Source: Aldrovandia affinis
Lineage: Eukaryota; Chordata; Actinopteri; Notacanthiformes; Halosauridae
DNA: 64,000 nt
Reading direction: 5' to 3'
Assembly (NCBI GenBank): GCA_029706075.1
Contig: JAINUG010000175.1
Span: 124,001-188,000, forward strand
Below the pieces are notes generated by a model. That model did not search any database and had not been told where the DNA came from. It was given only the letters and a program-made list of their open reading frames with translations. Position 1 is the stretch's first letter. Each line of letters begins with the position of its first letter. This document shows positions 1-11,779 of this stretch, piece by piece. Both the position numbers and the translations under genes were made by a program.

Positions 1-1375
1 AAGCACCGCATCCCCAGCCTCAGTTCGGTTACGGTGAATGATATCACTCAGGTAGACACTGTTTTAATGCTGAAACCACGATTAAACAACACGTAATTAC
101 TTTTGATGTTATATATCCGTAAAAAAAACTATGAAGTAGGTCAGTAGGACTTGCCACCTTCATGCTGTAATTTCGTCATTACTAGCATTGGTACTCGCAA
201 GCAAGTAAGCTAGTCTACTTATCATTAAAACGACGTCTTCTCCGTCATGCAGGACAACTTACAAATATGCAATTAATTTCTGAAGCAGGTAGTTACGTTT
301 TGCAAGTTTAGTGTAGTCATCCCCGTTTCTTTATAGCCAGTTTTCTCAAAACATGATGTTTAAAAGTGTATTATTGTTTGGGCTTGTAGCAGTGTGTTTC
401 CCTGTTCAAATAAGTTTCAATCAATTAATCAATCAATCCATTTTGTTTGGGAAATAAAAAGCGGCATAAACACTGCTAGAAGAGGCAAATACACCTGTCT
501 CCAATGAAAGGCAAAATACTTCACCACCTGACCCTGGATCAGTTTTTCAGCCATATGCATAGATGTAACAAATATATGAGTGTGTTTAAGTAGTGTGTGT
601 GTGTGCGCCTGCGTTTTTGAATATAATATAATACTGGTTTATTTTCCTCTGTGTGATGCTCAAAAACATGTTACTAAAATCAAACTGTAGTTAAATAGTT
701 GTGCCATATGTCTCATTTATAAAAATATATGCAGTGTAACAAAATTATATAGAACATGAAAACAGAAGGAAGTTTTGAAACCCCCAATTCAGGGGGCTTA
801 TGTATCAAGCATGTCAGAGTAGGACTGCTGATCTAGAATCTCATCATGGGGTGAGTGGCCTTTTTTTTGCTTGAGCCCCTGCCTCCCAAAATGCCTGTGC
901 ACGGCCCTGCCAGAGCACTATGGTCAAAATCATGTTCATTGATTTGGATTTGTAAGAAATTAACATTGGTATATATTTATTTTGATCTTTCAACCATTTT
1001 AGCTAATTTCTTATGTAAATTGGAAGAAGAATGTCTGGAAGATTGACCAGCAGATTTTAAGTGGACCCTTTGTAACAAAAATACATTTTATTTTCACAAA
1101 ACCCAGACTCTTTACTCAGCGATGCTGAACATGGACATGGATACAAGCTCAATACAGAAGAGGGACTTTGCAGTGCAGTCAGACAACATCACAAAGCCTC
1201 ACTACACAGATTTGGAGGTTTTTAAAACCAAGGTTTTTAAGCAAGTGTCTGGTTGTTGGCATGCAGGGGCAGATGAGCAGATTGGGTTGCCTGAAGCATT
1301 CGAGAGTTTTATCCTCATTTAGTAAAAGAGAGGGAGAGAGAAAGAGAAAATAATTTTGGGATTATGGAGGTATGG
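1..1375. other. Non-coding DNA, no feature recognised
   Basis: AT-rich sequence with short homopolymer and simple-repeat runs, such as a short GT run near 593-604. No ORF here resembles a known protein and no repeat family was recognised. It is probably intronic or 5' flanking DNA of the srgap1 gene. Confidence 0.5.
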
Positions 1376-1399
1376 AAAGGCAGAAGTGTGTGTGTGCGT

Positions 1400-1402
1400 G
1401 CG

Positions 1403-1451
<49 letters not shown>

Positions 1452-1475
1452 CCCAGGTCTGGTGTGTATGTGTAT

Positions 1476-1531
<56 letters not shown>
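1400..1531. repeat. Compound microsatellite (GA)n then (GT)n
   Basis: A (GA)n tract of about 47 bp (1402-1448) is followed by an imperfect GTAT/GT tract to about 1531. Three copies of the short motif GACCCAGGTCTGGT or GCCCAGGTCTGGT flank the tracts (near 1449, 1536, 1560). The dipeptide-repeat ORFs on both strands come from the tract itself and are not genes. Confidence 0.9.
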
Positions 1532-1533
<2 letters not shown>

Positions 1534-2040
1534 TTGACCCAGGTCTGGTGCGTGCATGTGGCCCAGGTCTGGTACGGGTCTCATCTCACTTCATTGAGTC
1601 AGAGGAAGATATGATCAAGCCTGAGTGAATTGAAAATGCACTTTAATGTTGGACTGACAAGAACTGTTTGTTATTATTTTTCTTATTTTTACCAGAAGGA
1701 AAAAAATTAGTGATGTTTTGTCAGCGGAAACCATGACAGTCATTTGTGCAGAGTAATTTGATTTGATGTAGTTGCATTGGCGGTGCTCATTTTATTCAAT
1801 CCCAGGCCTGGAATGTGTCCAAAGCAAATGTAATGCAGCCCTCTTAGCATAATGGTGAATTAAAAAAGCCATTCTTACGCAGTCAATACTTTTACTGACT
1901 GGGCACAGAAACAGGGATGCGTTCTGATCCAAAGCTTTGCTAAGCTCTGCCAGGTCTTTATTTAGAAACCCATGTAAGGCACAAACTACCTGCAGCTCTA
2001 GTCATTCTGATACTGCTGTTTACAAATAGGACCCGTTCTC

Positions 2041-2095
2041 TTGCACACGCACACACATGCACGCACGCACACTGACGCGTACGCACACGTGTACG

Positions 2096-2140
<45 letters not shown>

Positions 2141-2300
2141 TCCAACTTGAAAGAGAGGGGATGCAAACAAGGTTGTGTGTGTACAGAGACCGTATGTTGT
2201 GTGTGTGTGTACAGTGTGCGTGCAGAGACCGTATGTTGTGTGTGTGTGTGTACAGTGTGCGTGCAGAGACCGTATGTTGTGTGTGTGTGCAGAGACTCGC
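2041..2300. repeat. (GT)n microsatellite and a 50-bp tandem repeat
   Basis: A CA/CG-rich segment leads into pure (GT)n at about 2098-2138. After it, three tandem units of roughly 50 bp share the core AGAGACCGTATGTTGTGTG and end at about 2296. It is a simple-sequence minisatellite with no coding potential. Confidence 0.85.
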
Positions 2301-2574
2301 ACGTCATTGAATCTGAAAGGTAAGATCATTCCAGATGACCGCAATATTTAGGGTAGCCCAGATTTGTTATGGCTGGCTTCCGTGTTTGGCATCAGTACTG
2401 AAGAGTGGAGGCATTTCTTTGTACTCATCATATTTCCTGTTTAATGTGATCGCCTGTGGGCACGTGTGGATTGTGTCACGCTCTGAGAGTGACACAATGG
2501 AGTTCTGGCCCAGTTAGCTGCTTGGTCACACTGGGACTTGCTTGTGTGCCACTCTAGACCCAACCTAATCTCTC

Positions 2575-2742
2575 TGTCCTCTGGGCCGCATTGGCTGCAG
2601 GTCTTTGCTCTAACCAATCAACTGAAGCACCAGATATCATGAGCTCACCTCTCAAACCAAGAGGGTAGACTAATTAGTGACATCAGGTGTCCGTGCTCAG
2701 CTGGAGCACACACCCTCAGGACCGAGAGTTGAGTATCTAGGC
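2575..2742 (-). mobile_element. Degenerate hAT-type miniature element
   Basis: The ends are imperfect inverted repeats: the left end has CTGGGCCGCATTGGCTGCAGG and the right end has CACACCCTCAGGACCGAGAG. The interior (ACCAATCAACTGAAGCACC) matches, in reverse orientation, the element at 49888-50074. The shared core marks an interspersed fold-back family; its assignment to hAT is by analogy with the better preserved copies at 13880 and 55316. Confidence 0.5.
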
Positions 2743-2840
2743 CCTAAACCTTTAATCTGGGTGTGACTCAACAATTTGTGCTGCCTTGTTAAGTACTTCC
2801 TGTGACTCAAGCGCTGCAACGTGTGCTTTTGCAGCCCTGG

Positions 2841-3232
2841 GCACTGAGTCCCTGCACAACCACAGCCCTGTGTGAGGAGTCTCTGCATAACCACAGCCCT
2901 GTGTGAGGAGTCTCTGCATAACCACAGCCCTGTGTGTGGAGTCCCTGCATAACCACAGCCCTGTGTGTGGAGTCTCTGCATAACCACAGCCCTCTGTGTG
3001 GAGTCTCTGCATAACCACAGCCCTGTGTGTGGAGTCCCTGCATAACCACAGCCCTGTGTGTGGAGTCCCTGCATAACCACAGCCCTGTGTGAGGAGTCTA
3101 CATAACCACAGCCCTGTGTGAGAGTCTACATAACCACAGCCCTGTGTGTGGAGTCTCTGCATAACCACAGCCCTGTGTGTGGAGTCTCTGCATAACCACA
3201 GCCCTGTGTGTAGAGTCCCTGCACAACCACAG
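2841..3232. repeat. 31-bp minisatellite, about 12 units
   Basis: A tandem array of a 31-bp unit containing CATAACCACAGCCCTGTGTG followed by a GGAGTC(T/C)CTG segment. There are about 12 full units and a partial last one; two units near 3100-3130 are shortened to 28-29 bp. The 31-bp period is not a multiple of three, so the several minus-strand ORFs across it are frame-rotated artefacts. Confidence 0.92.
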
Positions 3233-3371
3233 TCTGAGAGCCAGAGAGCAGAAAATGTCCACTCCTTTTGAACAGGCATCTCCACTGGTCCAGGCCTGGA
3301 GGGCCTTTCAGACAATTTAGGTCTTGGAGACAAGGTGTCTGGACTCGCATATAAGTGACTTAAATTAAGCA

Positions 3372-3690
3372 GTTACATTTGAGGCCTTTCGCCTACTCTC
3401 TTATACAGAGCAACTTACAATAAATGCATTTAGAATGGCAAGAATAATCACAGCTAGAGCAAGAGATCAGTGCAGCTACAATAAAATGTATGCCATTGTA
3501 GTGATGCCCACCACAACACACACAAAGCAGAGAGAGAAAAGTTGTCTTTTAAAAAATTAACATATTCACTGGAAGTGGAGTCTGAAGAGGTGGATTTTCA
3601 GTCTCTTGCAGAAGATGTCCAGCGATTCTGCGGTATTGACCGAATGGGGAAGGTCATTCCACCACCGGGTCATTCCACATTTAAGTGCTG
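3372..3690. repeat. Interspersed repeat with SINE/LINE-like 3' tail
   Basis: The start resembles the reverse complement of the teleost SINE tail (GAGCAACTTACAATAAATGC). The region later contains CATTCCACCACCGGGTCATT and a TTTTCAGTCTCTTGCAGAAG segment, typical of a widespread fish interspersed repeat. Boundaries and family are approximate; this rests on remembered consensus patterns. Confidence 0.45.
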
Positions 3691-3699
3691 AAACTGAAA

Positions 3700-4925
3700 A
3701 CAAGCAGACACTGCGGCCCACCAGGACTGGAGTTTGAGATCCCTGCCCTGTATTTGTTAGAACTTTCTCCTCATATTTGTTGGACGTGCCTGGGTCATCA
3801 GCAATCCCTCAGCCGAGCTGCACAGACGTTGTGTTTGAGGTTTTTTTTTCTGCAGGTCCCCAAACCAACCAGTGGAGGCGCTCTCGTGCCCACTGGCATG
3901 GTCTGGACTTGACCGCCAATCATCTGTTGGCATCTGACAGCCAGACCTCTGGTCTTAACCAGACCTGCAGTCTGAACCCGGCAGCACTCAGTTTCCCATG
4001 GCAACAGCCCCCCGGGGTTCTACTGCGCCTGTGTGTCAGCTGACCGTCGGTGAGGATTTTAGGGGACTGCAGCTGTTTCTCAGTGACGTCGTTCAGATTG
4101 AGATTTGTGATTGAATGTGGGCTGGGGGCGTCTCTGGGGGGTACTCATGCACTGAAATATTTATAGTGTGCAATAAGTCTGTAATACGCATGTAATAACC
4201 GTGAAATAAATCTGTAATATGTGCATGGTAACTTCCCTCCCATCCCCCAGCCAATGGGAGTTGAGTGTTACCCCAGGCAGATTTCCAGTTTCAATCGAGG
4301 TTAATGATGGGGAGCACACTCCGAATTCCATTGGGTGCAATGAATGACTTCTTGTGGAACAAGCTGGATGTGTCCGCCAGAGAATGCTAACCTGCAGGCG
4401 ATGCTAACCTAGCGAATGCTACCTGTAGGCGCTACTTACCCAGTTCCTGTTCCAGATTTATCCTCACCCTCTGCCCGCTGAGATTTCTCCAGTGAACACA
4501 ATCCAGCCGCCAGCAACTCTTGCCTGAGTGCGTAGCGGGATTTCATACTTGCCTTTACGCTGTCCTGCTTGATTTAAAAATATATATATTTGGTCCAGAC
4601 ACAGAATAATTTCCTCCCTTCCTGTCTGCCGTTCCCAGGGTTTTAAAATGAGTGTGCAATGAGTCCACGTCCTCGGCGCTTCAATGACTGGCACTTGTAG
4701 TGGAGAGTAATGGAAGTACATTGAGTTTATTTGAGGTATTTCAGTGCTTTCACTGTAAAATAAAATTCCCTCTTCCTCTCCCTCTCCCTAAAGCCAGACA
4801 ATAAAACTGCAATTCCAGTGGTATTACCAGCACAGGGATCAGGCCGCTTGATGGCCTTTTGTCTGGAGCTGTGGCTGAGAGGAGCTCATGTCATTTTTCT
4901 GGGGGTGGGGGGATGCCCATAAAAT
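3700..4925. other. Non-coding DNA, nothing recognised
   Basis: Mostly unique-looking sequence. The only internal structure noticed is a repeated GAATGCTAACCT/GATGCTAACCT segment near 4383-4435. No exon with flanking splice sites and no known protein similarity was seen. Confidence 0.45.
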
Positions 4926-4927
4926 TC

Positions 4928-5010
4928 AATGAGGATTTTTCAATGAATTAATTGAATTTCAGTTAATGAACAGTTGGACTTGGAATGGCTATGACCCCAA
5001 CCCTGCTGGC
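4928..5010 (+). repeat. ATTGAATT-rich interspersed repeat fragment
   Basis: The segment from TTTTTCAATGAATTAATTGA to GACCCCAACCCTGCTGG resembles, in reverse complement, the stretch at 15697-15800 (CCAGCAGGTTTGGGGTCATT). Both are likely fragments of one dispersed family whose full consensus is not visible here. Confidence 0.4.
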
Positions 5011-5082
5011 GGTGGTGTGTAGGTGGTGCTGAGGTGTGACCCCCATTAATGAAAGAGGAGATCACACTGTGAGGCAGCTGGG

Positions 5083-5114
<32 letters not shown>
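5083..5114. repeat. (CA)n microsatellite
   Basis: A pure CA tract of about 30 bp. It generates a short His-Thr ORF on the plus strand and Cys-Val on the minus strand, neither of which is a gene. Confidence 0.9.
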
Positions 5115-5118
<4 letters not shown>

Positions 5119-7030
5119 GCCCACACAGGCCCTGCTTTGGGGCTGTCCTCACCTGCACTCCGCCCGCTCGTCCCCTGGGCCAGGCCAGAGTCCTCCAGGG
5201 GCAGGGTTTGGTTTAGGATTGGGTACGTCTCATCCGTGGAGAGGACCCTTCCGCAGTCCCCAATCTTCTACTCCCACAGCATCAATGAAATCAGATCCTC
5301 GCAAGATACTAAATAACTTGACATCCAGCTAATAAGATTCATCTTTCTTAAATTAATCCTGTGTTTGGCCTTAACTGTGGAGCGGGTGGGATTTAACTCC
5401 ACATTAACACCTCGCCACCCTCCCATCTGTGTAAATCTGGGCGTGTAAAGTCCACCTGTGCGGTGTGTGGAGAGTTCTCGCTGAGTTCTTGAGCCGTAAT
5501 GGCTTTCACCTGTTCCCATATCCACTTCATGTGATGCCACTCAACCTCACAGGAGCATTCCCGGCTCATGGATTTGAAATTGAACTTGGCGTCTCTGGGT
5601 TAGGTCGCGGTATCAGCAGGTGTGACAGTTTGGACAAGACGGATACCTTCTGCCTGAGTTGGGGAAGGACTATGCTAATGCTCTTCTGGCTATTTTGCCA
5701 CCATCTCTTTCACCCTTATTAAGACACAGAGGCCACCGTCTATCACAGAGGTGCAAGGTTTTTTTTTTTTGTTACCCATCAGAAACATAAACACCACTTA
5801 TAATGTGTCCAAGTTGTCCTCTGAGGTCACACAGAGGACGGGAGCACTTACTACAGTGTAAATAAAGTCACCGTTTTGCCATGCACTGCAGGACAATCTT
5901 TTGATTCGGCTTCCAGCATTTTGAAGTATTCCCATTAATTTTTTTATTACATTCTATTTCACCCACTGAATCGAAGATATCGTAGCTGAAATGTGAGCCC
6001 ATAACATGTCTCGTACAGTGGGATGTCATCACTGAGTGAATTGGACTTGTGGATACTTAAAATGAGCTTCATCTTGCTTGGTGGAGACCATCTGTCGTGT
6101 CTACCTTTAGTCACATTTTGTATATGGTCTGGAACGATTGTGTTCTTACAGTTTACTGTGCTAAGGTGGATCATTAAAATAAAAGTGCTTGGATTAATTT
6201 ACATTTATTTTTATGTCTTCAATTAATTCTATTCATAAAAAAATAAAAATTGTCCTACAATCAATTTTTTCCTCTAAAGTTGCTCTTCCCTTCATGTTCC
6301 GTGTCTGTGTGTCTGAAAAACTATCTTTATACCCCTCTCCCTGGTGCCAGCTTCCTGTTGGGAACAGGAAGTCCCAGGGTGCTTTTCTGAGAAATCTCAC
6401 ATACTGAAGCAGCCTGACCCAGTACCTTCACTTCCTCTGATTTAATTTACTTAAGAGATGAGCGTGTGGTGAAGTGCGCATCACGAGAGCCTCAGCTGCT
6501 CCTCTTCCTGAACGGGTGTCACGTGTATTCACTTGAAAGATGGCAGGAAATATTGATGTTATTACTGTAAGTTTGGTGCCCGAGGACATGCATTTGGGTC
6601 ACTCTTAATGCCCAATTCAGTGTGGAATGCAGTAAATGTGTGGAAGATGGTCTCATATCTCTGATTTAGTCGATTCTGTACCATCCCCTTTTCAGGCTCA
6701 GTCATGAGAGCTCTTTCATACCATCAGCCTCAGATGTGACTGAGCACTTCCATGCTATTTGTAGTTTTTTGTAGAGCGGTTTGTAGTTCTCTCTTTTTTT
6801 GCATGTAGGTTTGTATGATGATGTTCCTCTACCTCGTCATTCCTTCTTGTTCGTTCCCCATTTGTGGTACTATGGTCGGGTCCCGTGATCAGGTTCTGCA
6901 TTCTCACGGGCGGTGAGTGAAGATGGGTCCACATGGAGCCCCCATGGCTTCGGCCAGCACCCATATTGGGCCCTGTGTCCCACCGTGGTGCCGGCTCTTT
7001 GTGAACGTGACTCAAACATATTAAATCAAA
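5115..7030. other. Non-coding DNA, nothing recognised
   Basis: No transposon, exon or RNA gene could be recognised. The region is AT-rich around 5940-6260. ORFs present are short and lack any family resemblance. Confidence 0.45.
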
Positions 7031-7039
7031 TGCTTGACT

Positions 7040-7495
7040 ACGGATTCTTTAGACCCACTAGATACTGTGTTCCTTTCTGTCCTCAGGATGTTCTGGCTGG
7101 AACGTCCATCGCCACAGTACTGCACTTGGTCGTGCCCATTAACACATTTTTAGAAGATGCATCATATTGGAATATTTCAGCTTCAACAGTGGAGAGACAG
7201 AACTCTCAATGTTAACAACCTAGAGCTGAGTATCTGGTGGGTTGAACGAATCTGTGGTGTTACCATAGCAACCTGGGATAAGTGAATGTGCACTGCTGAG
7301 TATCTGGTGGCTCTAAAGGATCTGTGGTTTTGACAAGGATGACAGACAGCTTTGCCCTCGGTGTTGGACAGACAGACACAGGTGCGGGTGGAATGGTTGC
7401 TGTGGAGATGAGCAGCTCCAGGAGTATCAGTGGGCAGGGGGGAACGCTGCTGAAGGCTGGGCATCTGGTGTCTCTAAAGGATCTGCGGTTCGATG
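7040..7495 (+). mobile_element. Inverted-repeat element, copy A, with extra right-end units
   Basis: The left end (CGGATTCTTTAGACCCACTA, continuing GATACTG) and right end (GAGCTGAGTATCTGGTGGG..., to about 7244) are inverted repeats of about 34 bp around a body that includes TTAGAAGATGCATCATATTGG. The body matches copies at 10186, 16531, 37252 and 46311. Two further right-end-like units follow at about 7291-7326 and 7458-7492, so the right terminal repeat is itself multiplied here. The ends carry no coding capacity; the mobilising enzyme is unknown. Confidence 0.65.
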
Positions 7496-7499
7496 AGGC

Positions 7500-8440
7500 G
7501 GACCGAGGAGCATGCCTTCACACCTGCTCACCTCACCTGAAAAGGTGACAATGCTTCCAGAAGTTTAGGAATTCATCCGGGTTGAAAGTTGGGCACGCCA
7601 GAGAGCTGATCGGGGCATTGTTGCCCAATGTCTCCAGAAGAAGTCTGAGTGGTGACCGCCAGGGCTGAGCACATGGTGGTTATCTCCTTCAGTCGCGGGG
7701 ATGAGGCTGCGGCTCAGAGTGGCCTTACCCGCTTCACTGCAGGTCTCCACATCTTCCCTTTGACCTTTGACCAGAGCAATCAGCCAATCATGGAATAGCT
7801 GCTCACCCCTCCAGCTGTTCCTTCTTAGTCTGGCTGCGGTGTTCAGTGTGACTGGTTAATGGGTCATTGTTTGATGGCCAGCCTCCAAGCGATCTTCGTT
7901 GGTAGAAGCGTTCCTAAAGTCTGCCCCCGGCCTGTCCTCCCCCAGATTGAGAGGTGGTGGTGATGGAAAGGGGCTTCAGTGTGCTGGCTGTGTGACCTTT
8001 CACCCCCTCTGAGCAGGTCAGAGAGCAGATTGTCAATGCCTTTTTACCATAGCACCCATCAAAAGAGGGGGATGAGGAGGACAGGGGGTAGGGTCAGGGG
8101 AGCAGGGAGCAGGGAGAGAGGGGAGGGAGGGAGGTTTTGGAAATACGGTGGTCAGTAGAATGTCAGCCCAGGACTCAGTCGTGTGTTACAGGAGCATGGG
8201 ACAGGGTAATATTAGAGCCTCCCTCCCCTCCACTGAGGTGCCCTCTGGCTTTGACAGCTGTGACAGCGGATGAACAGATTAATTATTCACCCCTGTTTTC
8301 TTTCTTATAAAAAATGGCTGGTTGGGTAATTATCTCACTGTTACATAAATGGCAAAAACGCCCCCCAATTCACAACTGCTGCTGCTTCTTTTCAGTTTTT
8401 TTAAGCCATGTGAGTGGGAGGTGGTCCTGGGTCCTGTTAT
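7500..8440. other. Non-coding DNA, purine-rich stretch
   Basis: No gene seen. A G/A-rich stretch at about 8060-8145 consists of repeated GGGAG and AGGGG motifs. The piece around 8262-8345 (TTAATTATTCACCCCTG, GGGTAATTATCTCACTG) is AT-rich with homeodomain-like ATTA cores and could be conserved non-coding DNA, but this was not tested. Confidence 0.4.
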
Positions 8441-8442
8441 TA

Positions 8443-8654
8443 GGCAGCAGTGTAGTGTAATGGTTGGGGAACTGGATTGGGTAACACTAAGGTTGCAGGA
8501 TCAAACCCCATGTGGGGCCATTGTACCCTTGAGCTAAAGGTACTTCACCTGAATTGCTTCAGTAAATATCCAGCTGTATGAATGGATTGTATGTAAAGAA
8601 CTGTAAACTGTGTTAGTCGCTCTGGATAAGATGCTAAATGGCTGTAATGTAATG
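8443..8654 (+). mobile_element. tRNA-derived SINE, family 1
   Basis: The head is tRNA-like, with a box A region (GTAGTGTAATGGTTGGGGAA) and a box B region (GTTGCAGGATCAAACCCC). It is followed by GGTACTTCACCTGAATTGC and a tail near CGCTCTGGATAAGATGCTAA, the LINE-2-like tail common in teleost SINEs. Other copies in the window lie at 28463 (same strand), 14226 and 56449 (opposite strand) and as fragments at 48940 and 61640. Confidence 0.85.
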
Positions 8655-9255
8655 TTTTTTTATGGAATCACAGACCAGTCAGAGCGAAGTGGCGAGGATT
8701 CTGTGTTGGAGCACAGTGTGTGGAGGGCATGGCTCTGTGTGGGGGGCGTGGCTGTGTGTGGGTGTGGCTCTGTGTGTGGAGGATGTGGCAGAGCATTTTT
8801 GGACTTTCCCACCTGGACATTTCTCCAAGTTAGAGACATAAATGAGACTCTGATCCCTCATGGGCCCGGCTCGATGCTAACAAGGGGTTGGAAGAACCCG
8901 GAATAATAAGAGTTACTCTGCCTCAAGCCATACGAGACGTCATTGAGAGACCTGAGAACAGAGTGGGACCTGAAACAGACGCTCCCTGAAGCAGGGTTTG
9001 CATGTTGAGCAGGAATGGAAGCTCTGGCCTCCACAGGAATAAGAACAAGGTGTTATTTTAGTTGGAGCAGTTTAACAATGCTCCATGACAGGGTGGTGAG
9101 GGCAGCAAGCGAACAGAACACAGATCGGATTCGACATTTCCTCTCCTCGCAACGTTAATCATGTCGTGATGTGCGCCATATTAATACTGTCATATTAAGG
9201 TATTCTGGAGCAAAACCTGGCATCCTGTTTTCAAAACCTTGAGCCTGATTTCCTG
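8655..9255. other. Non-coding DNA with a short GT-rich imperfect repeat
   Basis: Imperfect units of GCTCTGTGTGTGGAG and related sequence occupy about 8715-8790. The rest shows no recognisable feature. Confidence 0.4.
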
Positions 9256-9261
9256 TTAACC

Positions 9262-9440
9262 CGTGTCCCAGACGAGCGGGGCTTGGAGCTTGTATCCGGA
9301 AGGTTGCGGGTTAGAGTCCTAGGTGAAGCACTGCTGTCGCACTTCTATAAATGCAGCTCATATTGCTTCAGCCACCTCAGTTATATGTGTAAACGTAAGC
9401 TGTGTGATCTCTGGAAGTCGCCCTCATTGATGGTGCCTAG
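9262..9440 (+). mobile_element. Degenerate tRNA-derived SINE
   Basis: A box B-like segment (GGTTGCGGGTTAGAGTCCTA) is preceded by TTGGAGCTTGTATCCGGAA and followed by a degraded AATGCAGCTCATATTGCTTC segment resembling the interior of family 1. No clear tail or target-site duplication remains. Confidence 0.5.
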
Positions 9441-10185
9441 CTAATGCTCAAACATTTAGGCCACTCTTTGTAAGAGAGATCATTACCGAATTGCGGTTAA
9501 TAGTCTTTTGACAGCTAAAGATGAATATTCTGGTGTGGCTTGTTCTTCAGTTCCACGAAGCAGGGTCAGTTTTAGGAGTCGAGGAGAGTAGGGAATGCAG
9601 ATTAGGGGACATGCCCCTGCTGATGGACAGTGCAAACGAAGGCCCAACTCCCCCACCACCACACACACACACACACTTTTATTTAACCCCCTGCGGGTGT
9701 GGTCGGGTGTGGTCAGCGCTGGATATGGCCCTGCCTCCCTCCAGGGGAGGCGGGGCTAAGGGGCTGTGTTTTGGGGCTTTGTCCGGGACGGAGAAGTTAC
9801 CCCTGCCAGCCCCGCCCCTTCCCCTTCCCCTCCCCCTCCCTCCTCCCTCTCCCTCGCACATACTGTATATCGCGTGTCAGAACAGATCCATGGTGCGAAT
9901 CTGATACGGCCTGCTGGAGACCCTGCGGGGAGGGGTTCGAGGCAGGCCGGTCGTGGGGGGCATGCTTTGTCTGGAATGGCTGAAATGGGAGTGGATCAGC
10001 GTCTCGACACTGCTGAAGCGTAATAAATAACCGACCACGGATATCTCCGGATTAGAGCAGAATTGAGCGTCTCACGCTGTTTGACTTTCTGCACACCACG
10101 TGAGGGGATCACATATCCCAACTTCACCTCAGACACAACGAGCCACCTTTACCTCAATATGTATTCCAGTGTGGGGTGGCTACAG

Positions 10186-10424
10186 CACAGATCCTATACA
10201 CACACCAGATACTCAGCGATCCTGCGATCCTTCCGTCCTCTCTGCTTCTGAACTACAAGAGTTTCTGGTGCTGTATTACAGAATGCCCATTACTTAGTCA
10301 TGTCCCCCTGAATGAGTTTTCAGAAGATGCATCAACATTGGAATGTTTGGTCATTAGCAGTAACGAGACCGATCAGTCAGTGTTCAGGGTACAGAGTATC
10401 TGGCGTGTTTTATAGAGTGTGTGG
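10186..10424 (+). mobile_element. Inverted-repeat element, copy B (239 bp)
   Basis: The left end begins CACAGATCCTATACACACAC and reaches CAGATACTCAGC; the right end is CAGAGTATCTGGCGTG...GTGTGTGG, its imperfect inverse. The body includes CTGGTGCTGTATTACAG and TCAGAAGATGCATCAAC, shared with copies A, C and E. It is the simplest copy, with one unit at each end, and so gives the basic architecture of the family. Confidence 0.75.
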
Positions 10425-11135
10425 TCATAGTGCTAAGGGGCGAGTGTGCGGGGGCGTGGAATAAGCACTGTGTGAAATCCCCAGTGGGTTCCCCGTCCAC
10501 CAGGACTCTCTGTGAGAAATCTGCATTCGCCCACACCGTCGGACAGGAATATCAATCGCATCGGTGAGTCACCTGATGTTTAATGCACGGCTTCTTCTGG
10601 GCTCCCTGCTCCATCAATATTGATGAGACGGAGTAAAACTCCAGTTCTTTCTGGCCGGCCTTGTTCATTTGCAAGCAACGTGGAGGAGACCGTGAAATCC
10701 AAACAGTCAGTTCCCAGCGTGACGGCTGAATCTTTGAGCAGCCGAGCGTTCGGTGCGCGCAGGATGGTGCTTGGGATGGATACAGAAAGCAGAGGCGCTG
10801 CCATTTTGGGAATATTCTGTGTGGCAGGCTGTCCCAGGTGTCCCTCTGTCAGTCCGTCAGTCTGCGGCATCGTCGCGCTTCATCACGCCTGCGTTGTTCT
10901 CCGCTGTGGCCTGACACTTGCCGTTTTCTTGTCGCACGTACCTTAAAGCCGATGAAGCCTGTTGGCGAGAGGCTGTAAAATGGCTCGTTTGCGTAATGAT
11001 TCATTCAAACGGAAGCTGCCATTCAGGAGCAATAAATACATAAACATCCTGCCCTGCTGTTGGGGCTAAATTAAGAAGTTTGATCGACAATGAAAAACAG
11101 ACATCTGTAGCTATGGATTTACAGTACGACACACA
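10425..11135. other. Non-coding DNA, possible conserved element near the end
   Basis: No exon recognised. The last part, about 10965-11115 (GCGTAATGATTCATTCAAAC, GGGGCTAAATTAAGAAG), is AT-balanced and free of recognisable repeats, the look of conserved non-coding DNA, but no alignment was possible. Confidence 0.35.
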
Positions 11136-11136
11136 C

Positions 11137-11161
11137 CAACCACATACACACACACACACAC

Positions 11162-11194
<33 letters not shown>

Positions 11195-11242
11195 TATACC
11201 CAAACACACACATGCGCACATACACACACATTCACGCATTCC

Positions 11243-11281
<39 letters not shown>
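11137..11281. repeat. Interrupted (CA)n microsatellite
   Basis: Three CA blocks (about 11145-11162, 11168-11193 and 11246-11281) are separated by CA-rich imperfect sequence. It carries no coding sequence, although ORFs of His-Thr composition cross it. Confidence 0.9.
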
Positions 11282-11282
<1 letters not shown>

Positions 11283-11544
11283 AGTAGACAAAAATCAGTG
11301 CATGTCTTATTTAAACCGTAAACTTTTACGGTGATCTTGGTGTGCGGATGCAGAGGAGGCTATAAAAGTTTCAATAGAGACGTGACTGAAAGGTATGTGT
11401 TTACTCAAAACACAGAGGCAGGAGTGTGCCCCCTCACAACCGCAGTCCTGCTCCATGGGAAACGTAAGCGTCACATAAGAGCTCCCGCTCAATGCCCTTA
11501 TACAGCTGCTGTGTGGAGCGCAAGCTCCTGAGGCCTGAGGTGTG

Positions 11545-11665
11545 GGTCGGGGCGGGGCCTGCGCTCTGCATGTGGGCGGGGTCTGCGCTCTGCGTGTGGG
11601 CGGGGCCTGCGCTCTGCTTGTGGCGGGGGTGGGGGTCTGTGCTCTGCGTGTGGGCGGGGGCGGAG
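11545..11665. repeat. GC-rich 24-25-bp minisatellite
   Basis: Four to five tandem units of about 24-25 bp contain GCGGGGCCTGCGCTCTG followed by a CGTGTGG-type spacer. The G-rich, CpG-containing array contributes to the ORFs seen on both strands here. Confidence 0.85.
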
Positions 11666-11779
11666 CCAGCGGGCAGCAGGCAGGCACAGCGGAGGCCTCG
11701 TTCTGTCAAGGGGCTGGTTAAAGGAGATTTACGGTCCGTTGGAGAAACTGATATAAACACCGTTCTCAGCCCGAGTTAG

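Noticed and set aside
3255..3275. ATGTCCACTCCT, encoding MSTP as at the srGAP1 start
   Set aside because: The following codons (FEQ...) do not resemble the srGAP N-terminus, no donor follows at a suitable phase, and it sits beside a minisatellite. Treated as chance.
2752..3333. Minus-strand 193-codon ORF with repeated GLWLCRDS-like units
   Set aside because: It is a translation of the 31-bp minisatellite. The period is not a multiple of three, so the repeats rotate through frames and similar ORFs occur in the other minus-strand frames.
8455..8525. tRNA gene suggested by box A and box B
   Set aside because: The tRNA-like heads (also at 28465, 35398, 46550, 50515, 60090) lack a foldable acceptor stem and are followed by SINE bodies and tails.
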